Positions 15,222-21,499 of a DNA stretch of 24,331 nt are shown one piece after another. Made by a program: the position numbers and the translations under genes. Numbering within the stretch: the stretch's first letter is position 1; every line of letters begins with the position of its first letter. Origin of the DNA: a virus; IMG/VR virus record IMGVR_UViG_3300042731_002757, positions 1-24,331 of that record, one strand, 5' to 3'. The notes below the pieces were generated by a model. That model ran no database searches. It was given only the letters and a program-made list of their open reading frames with translations, and had not been told where the DNA came from.

Positions 15222-15395
15222 TCAATACACCGCCCAACTCTTGGTTTCGGTCTTGTGGTGGTGGTGATGACTGATCCGTGTTCGTACCATATCCGTATAC
15301 GTTGCATACGCGCGGTGCGCCACCAGAAATGTGTTATGTTTGTCATTCTCACGCTCAAATGTGAGCATATACTCAAGCGTCTTTTGGTCAGGCAT
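15222..15395 (-). CDS. Hypothetical protein, ERENDxxN family copy 2 (57 aa), natural penta-histidine
   Basis: Starts MPDQKTLEYMLTFERENDKH at 15395 (or one codon earlier, MM); AAGGAG lies upstream. It is a paralog of the gene at 14726-14896. It contains five consecutive His residues before KTETKSWAVY. The copies are separated by the 84-aa gene. It overlaps the upstream gene's end (15388) by 8 bases. Function unknown. Confidence 0.6.
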   Translation of the reverse strand: MPDQKTLEYMLTFERENDKHNTFLVAHRAYATYTDMVRTRISHHHHHKTETKSWAVY

Positions 15396-15567
15396 CATCC
15401 CACTCCTTGCTTGGCATCCGAAGATACACTTTAATATCCTCGACGGCAAGTACCATCTTGCTAAATCTCGCCACCTCTGGGTGTGGCAGCTCGCCAAGCA
15501 GGCAGTGGTATCGGCCGCTGTCGATTTGTGCTTTGATGTATTCGTCGTTTTGTTTGACTCGTGTCAT
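15388..15567 (-). CDS. Hypothetical protein, 59 aa
   Basis: MTRVKQNDEYIKAQIDSGRY, then HCLLGELPHPEVARFSKMVL and VEDIKVYLRMPSKEWDDA. RBS CAGGAAAC is nine bases before the ATG, and its final codons carry the RBS of the next gene. It was found by reading the reverse strand in the gap after the primase-helicase gene. No family recognised. Confidence 0.6.
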   Translation of the reverse strand: MTRVKQNDEYIKAQIDSGRYHCLLGELPHPEVARFSKMVLAVEDIKVYLRMPSKEWDDA

Positions 15568-15617
15568 GCTTTTGTTTCCTGTGCTGTGATTGATGTACTA
15601 TATGCTATTGCTGTGAT

Positions 15618-17618
15618 CTATTCATCTTGCCTATCATATGTGATGGCTATATCGCTACCTTCGATTATTGCTATTGCTTTGTCTTTAAGGCCACTCACGG
15701 CCCTGCTATATGATCTTCGCTTTGCTTCTATGCTTTTGCTCTGTATGCTATGGTGGGCAAAGAATGCCCGCTTTAACTTTTCACTTTCAATAAATCCATT
15801 GTATCCTAGTTCTCGGTACGTGTCAACAATTATTTTTTCGTCTGGTTTGAGCTGTGATGCACCTCTGACCATCTCGCCAAAGGTGGCGGATCTAGCTACC
15901 AAGCTCTGAACTGGTCGGCCCTTGTAGTCTTTTGCGCCTGATATCTCGACCTTATCAAAAGTAATTGAGACGTCATTAAATTTTTCTATGTCCTTTTGCT
16001 TCTCGCAGGTCATTCTGACAGTCGAGTCAACCCCGCCTACCAGCTTGATTTGAAAGTCGGTGTTGCCCTTGTAGGCACTAGACCCCCTCATCCCGCTATC
16101 CTCGTCCTTGCCGGTGTGATGGATAAGGATGGCGGAGCACTCAAACTCCTGCGCCAGTTTGGTGCAGTTCCTTGTCAAGGCGCTTGCGTCTTTGGTCGAG
16201 TTTTCATCCTCGCTATTACACTGCGCCAGCGTGTCGATGATGACGGCAGACACGCGCTGACCGGTTCGCTCGATCCATTGGCGAATTAGAGTCATGAGTT
16301 TGGTTGTGTCGCCGTCCTCGTTGAGCATGTACGGCTTTGGTAATACACGCAGCTCAGGAACCTTGGTCCTATTTTGCTCCTCCCATGCGCGCTTTCTGAT
16401 CCGCATACCGCGCCCGCCCTCGGCGCTGACATATATCACTGTCGAGCGATCGCCCGGCGTGCCGTGCTCAAAGCTGTGCCAACTGCGACCAGACGCAAGA
16501 CACATGCCAAAATCCAGCGCTACGAATGATTTTCCTACGCCGGACGGTCCGTAAAAAATACCGACAGATGATGATGGGATAGCGTCGTCATATAGCCACG
16601 CTTGGCTGATGATCTTGGCAAACTCCTCGTCATCGTCTGCCAGCAATAGCTGCATGTCCTCTGATGGCTCGCTACATATCGCAAGTAGTGGCGAGTCGTG
16701 CCCGACAAGGCACGCCAAGTCGTTAAAATCGGTGAGATCCTGAGGCGCATCCTGAGGCCACTCAGGGAGCGCTACCTCACATCCGTGGCGGTCGGCCGCC
16801 TTGGTTGCTTTCGTGCGCCCTGGATTGCCCTCTGTCATCCTGTCATCGTCTCCGGCAATAATGATGCGCCAGTCAGTATAGTTGGCGCGCATCTTGCTTG
16901 CAACTTTGTCCAGGTTACCATCATTGAGAGCAGCTATCACCTTTGCATAGGCGTTCGCTTTTGCCAATGATGCGCCCGTTGCAAAGCCGGTTGAAATAAT
17001 CAGTGTTTTTTTATCTTCGTCGCCAATCTGGACCGGAATAAAGTTCCCAGATATTGCACCGTCGGCCAGGAATTTTTTTCTGCCATCAAGGTTGATCTGC
17101 TGCAGGCTGTGTAGTTTTCGATCCTCGTCGATCACCGGCAACAGAAGCGCGTTTGCGTTCGTGATGCGCGCAGTGTATGGATCTATCTGTTTGTGCGTCA
17201 GGTAGTCATGCGCTTCTGCCGGCGCAGCTTCTGACCACATGGACAGCGCAAGCTTGGCGGCGCTCTCTCGTGCGGCCTTGCGCTCTTCGTCACGGGCCTG
17301 CTTTGCCCTAGCGATGGCGGCCTTATCCTCGTCAGATAGAGCATCATACCCACCGCCTCCGGGCACCCAGGTATATTCTGCATCCGTCGTCCAGTCGCCG
17401 TACACGCCGCACTTCAGGTCGTCAAAAAGCAGGCACCACGCTGACCTATTTGCCTGGCCCTTACCTTGTGCCGGAAACCTCATAACACGGCCAGGCTCGA
17501 TATAATCCGGCGGCTCAAACCCGGCATCAATCATAGCCGCCCGCATGGAGTCGCGCGGCGAGTCCGTGCTGACCGTCGGTTTTTTGACAGAGTCCCTTTG
17601 TGAGGTGAGCCAGCTCAT
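15618..17618 (-). CDS. Phage primase-helicase: TOPRIM-like domain fused to RecA/RepA-like helicase
   Basis: A 666-residue protein. Residues ~125-310 look like the TraC/Toprim_3-type primase region: AEAHDYLTHKQIDPYTARI, then LIISTGFATGASL (~206-218) and IIIAGDDDR (DxD at 257-259). The first TOPRIM motif normally reads EG-AT; here it reads TG (T210), so the catalytic Glu is missing. Residues ~350-560 are a RepA/DnaB-like ATPase: Walker A GPSGVGKS (357-364), Walker B VSAVIIDTLAQ (D462) and an IHHTGKDED sensor (H500-H501). There is no CHC2 zinc finger. It should prime and unwind phage DNA. A linker rich in Lys, Arg and Glu (~95-122) joins the N-terminal piece. It follows the HNH gene by 5 bases. 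Confidence 0.8.
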   Translation of the reverse strand: MSWLTSQRDSVKKPTVSTDSPRDSMRAAMIDAGFEPPDYIEPGRVMRFPAQGKGQANRSAWCLLFDDLKCGVYGDWTTDAEYTWVPGGGGYDALSDEDKAAIARAKQARDEERKAARESAAKLALSMWSEAAPAEAHDYLTHKQIDPYTARITNANALLLPVIDEDRKLHSLQQINLDGRKKFLADGAISGNFIPVQIGDEDKKTLIISTGFATGASLAKANAYAKVIAALNDGNLDKVASKMRANYTDWRIIIAGDDDRMTEGNPGRTKATKAADRHGCEVALPEWPQDAPQDLTDFNDLACLVGHDSPLLAICSEPSEDMQLLLADDDEEFAKIISQAWLYDDAIPSSSVGIFYGPSGVGKSFVALDFGMCLASGRSWHSFEHGTPGDRSTVIYVSAEGGRGMRIRKRAWEEQNRTKVPELRVLPKPYMLNEDGDTTKLMTLIRQWIERTGQRVSAVIIDTLAQCNSEDENSTKDASALTRNCTKLAQEFECSAILIHHTGKDEDSGMRGSSAYKGNTDFQIKLVGGVDSTVRMTCEKQKDIEKFNDVSITFDKVEISGAKDYKGRPVQSLVARSATFGEMVRGASQLKPDEKIIVDTYRELGYNGFIESEKLKRAFFAHHSIQSKSIEAKRRSYSRAVSGLKDKAIAIIEGSDIAITYDRQDE

Positions 17619-17623
17619 GCGTA

Positions 17624-17914
17624 TTATTTATTCCAGTGGTGACCAGGGTCTATCGGCATCCCTGATGCATCGCACCCAGACACCTTGCCAGACCGCTCCT
17701 CGGCGGCCTTGATGCTATCATGGCACGATTTACACACGCCTTGCAAGTTATTTACATCCCAAAACAGCTTGGGATTGCCCTTGTGTGGTATGATATGGTC
17801 TACCGTGTCTGACGCTGTGACCTTGCCCATCCGCTCACATATCTTGCATAGCGGCTGCTGCGCCAGTATCTTTAGGCGCAACTTACGCCAGCGGCTGGTG
17901 TTGTAGAGTCTCAT
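17624..17914 (-). CDS. HNH endonuclease
   Basis: A 96-residue protein with the full HNH zinc-finger layout: C23/C26 (PLCKIC), DH at 39-40 (TVDHIIPH), N56 (NNLQGVC), C61/C64 and final H65 (CKSCHDS). The leading YNTSRWRKLRLKIL is typical of small HNH nucleases of the YajD/phage type. Small HNH genes next to replication genes are either free-standing mobile nucleases or DNA-processing enzymes. The location next to the primase, rather than the terminase, makes a packaging role less likely, though packaging genes are outside the window. RBS AGGA precedes the ATG. Confidence 0.85.
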   Translation of the reverse strand: MRLYNTSRWRKLRLKILAQQPLCKICERMGKVTASDTVDHIIPHKGNPKLFWDVNNLQGVCKSCHDSIKAAEERSGKVSGCDASGMPIDPGHHWNK

Positions 17915-17925
17915 TTAATGTGTTC

Positions 17926-18129
17926 CTAATCTATTTTTACTCCGATTGTGCCTGGTCTTGAGGTCCAGTGCGCGTATGCAGATACATTCTGCGCCTCCAC
18001 GGTGTCGATGCTTGTCGTTATCCATGAACCTGAGCTATCGTGCGCCCAGTCCTCGATTTCAACGCTCACATAGATGATGGCATCATCTGCATAGTCTTTT
18101 AGTGCTTCTATTAGTTCGGATTTTGTCAT
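17926..18129 (-). CDS. Hypothetical protein, 67 aa (SELIEAL family)
   Basis: The N-terminus TKSELIEALKDYADDAIIYV matches a common type of small phage/bacterial protein beginning with a SELIEAL-DDA-VYV pattern. The remainder is beta-rich (SIDTVEAQNVSAYAHW). RBS GAGGTGA lies in the end of the upstream gene (GAG GTG ACA TGA), showing coupling. Function unknown. Confidence 0.6.
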   Translation of the reverse strand: MTKSELIEALKDYADDAIIYVSVEIEDWAHDSSGSWITTSIDTVEAQNVSAYAHWTSRPGTIGVKID

Positions 18130-18132
18130 GTC

Positions 18133-18507
18133 TCATGTCACCTCTTGCGTATGCTCGCCATCATCTTGGCTTTCGAAATGGCGATCAGGGTGGGTGTCGG
18201 TGACATATATCACGCGACAGATATTCATCGCGTCGATGATATGCTCCATGTTGTGCGTCTCCTGGTATAGATCGAGGCGACGCTTGATCGATGCAACATT
18301 GTCATACTGTTTCTTAGAGTGCCTTTGCGCAGCAAGGTCGCCATATCGAAAGTGGCCCATGCCAAGGCGCTGGTCACCTTTCTCCTGCGCCTCCTTAAGC
18401 AAAGGATGTGCCAAGATCTGCTCATAGGTCTCGGTCTTGTCGCCAACCGGCGTGGTGATCACGTCGGATAACAGGTGGTCGCGGATGTGGTCTGATATGG
18501 ATTTCAT
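18133..18507 (-). CDS. Conserved phage hypothetical protein, 124 aa (FRYG/YDN type)
   Basis: The segment MGHFRYGDLAAQRHSKKQYD, then NVASIKRRLDLYQETHNMEH and IIDAMNICRVIYV, follows a pattern known from many phages (FRYG - YD - SI--RL--Y--TGN-E-L-D--N). The function of that family is not known to me. The ATG is seven bases from the previous stop, with a weak RBS (GGGTAG). Confidence 0.65.
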   Translation of the reverse strand: MKSISDHIRDHLLSDVITTPVGDKTETYEQILAHPLLKEAQEKGDQRLGMGHFRYGDLAAQRHSKKQYDNVASIKRRLDLYQETHNMEHIIDAMNICRVIYVTDTHPDRHFESQDDGEHTQEVT

Positions 18508-18513
18508 TGCATA

Positions 18514-18753
18514 CTACCCATTAAAACTCATCTTGCCGCCAAACCGATCAAACAAAATATTGTGGAAATCCTCGCCTGTCTCAGCAAGCACGGCTGGGTT
18601 TGAGCTTGCCCAGGTGCCTTTGCCGTCAAGACCGAGGCCGATCCAGCACTCACCAAAATCAAAGGTCTTTTTTCCAACGACAATAGCTGGCCGCCCAACC
18701 GAACAACAACATACTTTTCCAACTAAGTCTTCATTCGCTTCTGACATTCTCAT
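18514..18753 (-). CDS. Hypothetical protein, 79 aa
   Basis: A beta-rich small protein (LVGKVCCCSVGRPAIVVGKK ... CWIGLGLDGKGTWASSNPAV) with a triple cysteine. GAGGTAAA precedes the ATG. The GKV--VGRPAIV-G pattern suggests a small barrel. It follows the beta-barrel gene by 22 bases and is in the same operon. Family unknown. Confidence 0.6.
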   Translation of the reverse strand: MRMSEANEDLVGKVCCCSVGRPAIVVGKKTFDFGECWIGLGLDGKGTWASSNPAVLAETGEDFHNILFDRFGGKMSFNG

Positions 18754-18775
18754 AAGATTTTACCTCTTTGTTAAA

Positions 18776-19423
18776 TTAAAACTCCACCATCAACATAACG
18801 CCGTGATAACCTTCTACGGCCGTCGGAAATTCGGCGCAGGTCTCGCCTAACATTGCCCTGGTGTAGATCACCTTGGCGCCGTCAAAGTTCCAGCCGACCG
18901 AAAACATCTTGCCCATCGCGCGGCCGCCATCATACTCATGGACCACGTCGCCGCTCCATGTATTGTAGGCATCAAAATGCCACGTCACGTCATTGTACAG
19001 CAATCCGGCCTCAAGGTACAGCGGATTGTCCTGTGGTGTCGAGAGGGTCAAGTACAGTGCGCTTGCATGGCCCGTGCCCCGAAACAGGGCGCGGCGTTCG
19101 TCGCACTTCATCGACTGGTAACAGCCTCCCGGATTCATTGGGCTGTATTGATTGTCTGGGATCGCTTCACTATCAAGCATGTGTTTCCCAAAATCGATGT
19201 AGCCGCCATGCACGGCGAAGGCATCGAAGTTGTAAACAGCACCGATCCTGAAGAGGTCGTGGTCCAGGTGCTTTTCATGTGGCATCTGCTCTTGATAGTA
19301 GGTGCCGTCTTTCTTTTCCTGAAACGCGCCATACCCATACCCGATCTCGGCAGACCAGTCCGCGTTGACAGGTTGGCTGGATGCGACCAGTAACACTGAT
19401 AAGATTGTAAGTAGTTTTTTCAT
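18776..19423 (-). CDS. Secreted outer-membrane-type beta-barrel protein (phage moron candidate)
   Basis: A 215-residue protein. I chose the ATG at 19423 because GGGGAG precedes it and it gives a textbook signal peptide: MKKLLTILSVLLVASSQPVN, then A, with cleavage expected after VNA. The mature part begins DWSAEIGYGYGAFQEK, and alternating strands follow (LFRIGAVYNFDAFAVHGGYI; ALYLTLST; LYLEAGLLYND; KMFSVGWNFDG). It ends in GVMLMVEF, with the terminal Phe typical of outer-membrane barrels. It resembles 8-stranded OmpA/OmpW-like barrels. It likely acts in the host outer membrane, for example by altering receptors or superinfection. The start overlaps the two-helix gene upstream (ATGA). Function is inferred. 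Confidence 0.65.
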   Translation of the reverse strand: MKKLLTILSVLLVASSQPVNADWSAEIGYGYGAFQEKKDGTYYQEQMPHEKHLDHDLFRIGAVYNFDAFAVHGGYIDFGKHMLDSEAIPDNQYSPMNPGGCYQSMKCDERRALFRGTGHASALYLTLSTPQDNPLYLEAGLLYNDVTWHFDAYNTWSGDVVHEYDGGRAMGKMFSVGWNFDGAKVIYTRAMLGETCAEFPTAVEGYHGVMLMVEF

Positions 19424-19596
19424 GATGCTAAGCTCCCCATTGATTCTGATATCAGAATGACACAAGCCACCAACAAAATCAAGTACGATCCGAAAAAAAT
19501 TGTGTTACGCGCAGCCTCGCCGATCTGGCTTTTTGGGTTCAGTGTCGGCATGGTTATTAATGCTACTAATGCGCCAATAAGTAAGTATGTGGCCAT
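19420..19596 (-). CDS. Two-helix inner-membrane protein, 58 aa
   Basis: MATYLLIGALVALITMPTLN is the first membrane helix with a short loop, and FFGSYLILLVACVILISES is the second. The two helices are joined by a hydrophilic hairpin with basic residues (PKSQIGEAARN), so both ends are probably periplasmic and the loop cytoplasmic. AGAGGTG precedes the ATG. It overlaps the beta-barrel gene start by ATGA, so the two envelope proteins are probably made together. Not recognised. Confidence 0.65.
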   Translation of the reverse strand: MATYLLIGALVALITMPTLNPKSQIGEAARNTIFFGSYLILLVACVILISESMGSLAS

Positions 19597-19600
19597 GATG

Positions 19601-19810
19601 TTACACCTCTATGACCAAGCGCGGTGGAAAACAATAAGCGTACTCACCATGCCACTCGCTTGCAATATAGTGTCTCGCATTAAAGATAAGATCAATGACA
19701 ACCTGATGCCACTCATTATCTGGACAATCAAGAACGAATCCAACAATACGGCCGTCCGGAGTTACAACATCATACCCATACTCACAGCTTCTCATCACAT
19801 AAAATTTCAT
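19601..19810 (-). CDS. Hypothetical protein, 69 aa
   Basis: MKFYVMRSCEYGYDVVTPDG, then RIVGFVLDCPDNEWHQVVID and a Trp/Tyr-rich end. RBS AGAGGTG is six bases upstream, and its last codons (ATA GAG GTG) provide the next gene's RBS. Beta-alpha pattern, function unknown. Confidence 0.6.
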   Translation of the reverse strand: MKFYVMRSCEYGYDVVTPDGRIVGFVLDCPDNEWHQVVIDLIFNARHYIASEWHGEYAYCFPPRLVIEV

Positions 19811-19822
19811 TTTACACCTCTA

Positions 19823-19957
19823 TTATGTAAACATAAACACTGCATACAGTGCGACAAGTGATAGACCAAAAACCGTGCCAACTGCCGACTTGATGTTGTC
19901 AAGGCGCGTGATTTGCGGCTTCAGACCTGGGTCTGGTATGTGGATTTCTTGTTTCAT
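19823..19957 (-). CDS. Single-helix membrane protein, 44 aa
   Basis: I chose the ATG at 19957 (MKQEIHIPDPGLKPQITRLD), with AGGAGA upstream; the longer frame would cross the promoter. A 20-residue soluble start is followed by a membrane helix (VGTVFGLSLVALYAVFMFT). It is the first gene after the promoter at 19983-20011 and leads the envelope gene group (this gene, the 69-aa gene, the two-helix protein and the barrel). Confidence 0.6.
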   Translation of the reverse strand: MKQEIHIPDPGLKPQITRLDNIKSAVGTVFGLSLVALYAVFMFT

Positions 19958-19982
19958 GGCTATCTCCTGTTGTGTTATTGAT

Positions 19983-20011
19983 AGTATAGCACATGATTTT
20001 GGTTGTGTTGG
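19983..20011 (-). promoter_or_regulatory. Probable extended -10 promoter, leftward
   Basis: On the - strand: TGC TATACT (-10 at 19983-19988) with a weak -35 CCAACA (20006-20011) 17 bases upstream. An AATTCCC motif upstream of it resembles the AATTCC of the repeated early promoters. It would drive the envelope gene group from 19957 leftward. Confidence 0.6.
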
Positions 20012-20019
20012 GAATTTGG

Positions 20020-20244
20020 TTACCAGAATATGCAATCATCGTCAAACAAGAACGTACCGAACTCCTGCGCGTCATGCCGATCCATGATCACGTGTGCCGT
20101 GTAGTCATATGCGGCCTGGAGAGCGTCGATAGCTTCCTCTGGTATACCATCGGCCCAGTTCGGGCCGTACGTTACATATACCTCGCCCGTGATGTCGCTC
20201 TCGAATGCCGCTTTCCAGTTCATGTCGCTCATGTCGGTGTCCAT
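20020..20244 (-). CDS. Acidic hypothetical protein, 74 aa
   Basis: MDTDMSDMNWKAAFESDITG, then GEVYVTYGPNWADGIPEEAI and HDAQEFGTFLFDDDCIFW. The first ATG and the ATG five codons in are both possible; neither has a strong RBS. Net charge is strongly negative. Small acidic early phage proteins sometimes mimic DNA, but nothing here proves that. Its end overlaps the region just upstream of the promoter at 19983. Confidence 0.55.
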   Translation of the reverse strand: MDTDMSDMNWKAAFESDITGEVYVTYGPNWADGIPEEAIDALQAAYDYTAHVIMDRHDAQEFGTFLFDDDCIFW

Positions 20245-20269
20245 CTGCGTCTTGTGATTTTATATACTT

Positions 20270-20301
20270 AATATAGTGCCATATCGACCAGATTGGTTCA
20301 A
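20270..20301 (-). promoter_or_regulatory. Possible weak promoter before the acidic 74-aa gene
   Basis: TTGAAC (20296-20301) and, 17 bases on, CACTAT (20273-20278), with TATATT overlapping (20270-20275). The 100-base gap between the Rmf-like stop and the acidic gene makes an own promoter likely, but the hexamers are imperfect. Confidence 0.35.
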
Positions 20302-20343
20302 ATTGTATTTCCTAATCGAACCGATCCAGATGATAGGCTTGCG

Positions 20344-20526
20344 CTAAATCTCGTCTTCGGCGGCCATTAGGTCTAATATGCCGTCGCACCAGCCGGTGGT
20401 CCAGCACAGCCATGCCGAGGTGCCATAAAAGTACGGGTTTTCAGATCGTTTGCCGTGCACTTGTGCGCAATCGTACCCTGCGTCGTAGATGTCCAGGTAT
20501 TCTGCAAATCGTCTGTTCTCTTTCAT
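20344..20526 (-). CDS. Rmf/CrpP-like small protein, 60 aa
   Basis: I chose the ATG at 20526 (AGGAGC upstream). Residues 14-49 show the pattern of ribosome-modulation-factor/CrpP relatives: YDAGYDCAQVHGK, NPYFYG, then a tryptophan pair in WLCWTTGWCDG. In host Rmf the matching pattern is Y--G-----G-----CPY------W--GW. Phage members of this family are common small proteins. Binding to ribosomes or to an enzyme is possible but unknown for this one. It is transcribed from the repeated promoter at 20704-20731 with a 43-aa gene ahead. Confidence 0.6.
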   Translation of the reverse strand: MKENRRFAEYLDIYDAGYDCAQVHGKRSENPYFYGTSAWLCWTTGWCDGILDLMAAEDEI

Positions 20527-20537
20527 GTCTGTTGCTC

Positions 20538-20669
20538 CTATGAGTAAATCGGTGTGTAGCCGCCGCGCAGTTGCTTTGCGCGGATGAGGCCCCATTCAAA
20601 GTAGGCGCGAAACGATACATTGGATGCGTATATTTCCATGTTGAATGTGCTGGAATATGCAATAATCAT
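20538..20669 (-). CDS. Hypothetical small protein, 43 aa
   Basis: MIIAYSSTFNMEIYASNVSF, then RAYFEWGLIRAKQLRGGYTP. RBS ACAGGAT is about six bases upstream. Its stop (TAG) is part of the RBS region of the Rmf-like gene. It is the first gene of the unit from the promoter at 20704-20731. Function unknown. Confidence 0.55.
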   Translation of the reverse strand: MIIAYSSTFNMEIYASNVSFRAYFEWGLIRAKQLRGGYTPIYS

Positions 20670-20703
20670 GTCTGTATCCTGTGTTTGTGTCCTGTTATAT
20701 ATA

Positions 20704-20731
20704 ATAGTAGCACAGATCTGGTTGGTGTCAA
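20704..20731 (-). promoter_or_regulatory. Repeated early promoter copy, leftward
   Basis: TTGACA (20726-20731), 16-base spacer ending TGTGC, TACTAT (20704-20709). The upstream motif TTTAATTCC is shared with the copies at 21109 and 22907. It drives the 43-aa and Rmf-like genes. No terminator separates it from the ParB-like gene, whose stop is 5 bases away. Confidence 0.85.
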
Positions 20732-20735
20732 GGAA

Positions 20736-21050
20736 TTAAAATACCATAGTGTCATCATCTGCGAAGTAGAGGGCGCTGTCCCAGATCGCATCGATAAAGC
20801 CATCAATGTCATCATCATCTAGATATGAGATTGCGTCGTAATCGGATGCGTCATACTCTTCTAACTCAGGATCAACGCCGTCGATCAGGGCGGCCTGCAG
20901 GGAGTGATTGCCGTCGATCACGTAGCGTACCTCTTGCCCATCAATCGCAAAAACGGGAGAAACCTGAACGGTGTAATCTTGTGCTTCGCTCTTTTCTGAG
21001 ACGATCTCGTCGTTGATATATGCTTGGCTGCTGATTAATCTGGCTGACAT
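20736..21050 (-). CDS. Acidic ParB/sulfiredoxin-like small protein, 104 aa
   Basis: Residues 33-61 carry VFAIDGQEVRYVIDGNHSLQ, then AALIDGVDP, which matches the DG-HR--AA---G core of ParB/Srx-fold proteins (with NHS in place of the usual HR). The C-terminal half is very acidic (LEEYDASDYDAISYLDDDD). GGAGC precedes the ATG. It is far shorter than chromosomal ParB and lacks a helix-turn-helix, so a partition role is unlikely. It may be a nucleotide-binding early protein. It is the only gene in its promoter-bounded unit. Confidence 0.5.
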   Translation of the reverse strand: MSARLISSQAYINDEIVSEKSEAQDYTVQVSPVFAIDGQEVRYVIDGNHSLQAALIDGVDPELEEYDASDYDAISYLDDDDIDGFIDAIWDSALYFADDDTMVF

Positions 21051-21086
21051 TTTGATTGCTCCGGTTCCTGTGTCTCTTTAATTATA

Positions 21087-21114
21087 AGCATAGCACAATA
21101 GCGCAGGCTGTCAA
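21087..21114 (-). promoter_or_regulatory. Repeated early promoter copy, leftward (boundary element 1)
   Basis: TTGACA (21109-21114), 16-base spacer ending TGTGC, TATGCT (21087-21092). The upstream motif is ACTTTAATTCC. It lies 31 bases after the terminator stem that ends the preceding unit and drives the ParB-like gene. Confidence 0.85.
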
Positions 21115-21165
21115 GGAATTAAAGTAATGAACTTAGACACTAAAAACCCCGGACTGGCCGGGGTT
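21109..21165 (-). repeat. Terminator-promoter boundary repeat, copy 1
   Basis: A 57-base block from the hairpin base to the -35. It aligns without gaps to 22244-22300, with 50 of 57 positions identical by direct count. The hairpin with its T-tract (25 bases) is fully identical; differences are in the short stretch between terminator and -35. This is repeat structure beyond what a promoter and a terminator need separately. Confidence 0.9.
21145..21165 (-). terminator. Intrinsic terminator, leftward, repeat copy 1
   Basis: An 8-bp stem AACCCCGG / CCGGGGTT with a 5-base loop, followed on the - strand by a T-run (TTTTTA counting the stem end). It lies just after the stop of the gene at 21170 and ends that transcription unit. 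Confidence 0.9.
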
Positions 21166-21169
21166 GGTG

Positions 21170-21499
21170 TTATTGCATTGCTTTCATAGCGTCTTGCAAG
21201 CCGGTGAAATATGCTGCCATCTCTTCAGCGGTCGCATACTCGCGGCCATTGAAGATAAAACCTCCTGATTGCGCCTTGACGGTAGGTGCATCGTCCTCGA
21301 TAAGCTCGAACCTCTTGCGTAATGCGGCCCACTTGCCGCCCAGTACAACACGAGCGTTTCCTTGGTTATTGAAATCGATTCGATACCCGCCCCACAGGAC
21401 ATAATATCCTATTATTACCCCGATGTCACCGACATTGTAACACTTCATCGTGTCGTCGGTAATTCGGACCTTCTTGCCTATTAAATCTTTGCCGTTCAT
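21170..21499 (-). CDS. Hypothetical protein, 109 aa (SH3-like N-terminus plus shared C-terminal module)
   Basis: I chose the ATG at 21499 because AGGAGG lies upstream (very strong RBS) and it forms an ATGA overlap with the next gene. Residues 1-68 look like an SH3-type barrel (LIGKKVRITDDTMKCYNVGD, IGVIIGYYVLWGGYRIDF). The last 30 residues (FIFNGREYATAEEMAAYFTG, then LQDAMKA) form a module shared with the gene upstream (13 of 27 positions identical). Last gene before terminator copy 1. Function unknown. Confidence 0.65.
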   Translation of the reverse strand: MNGKDLIGKKVRITDDTMKCYNVGDIGVIIGYYVLWGGYRIDFNNQGNARVVLGGKWAALRKRFELIEDDAPTVKAQSGGFIFNGREYATAEEMAAYFTGLQDAMKAMQ

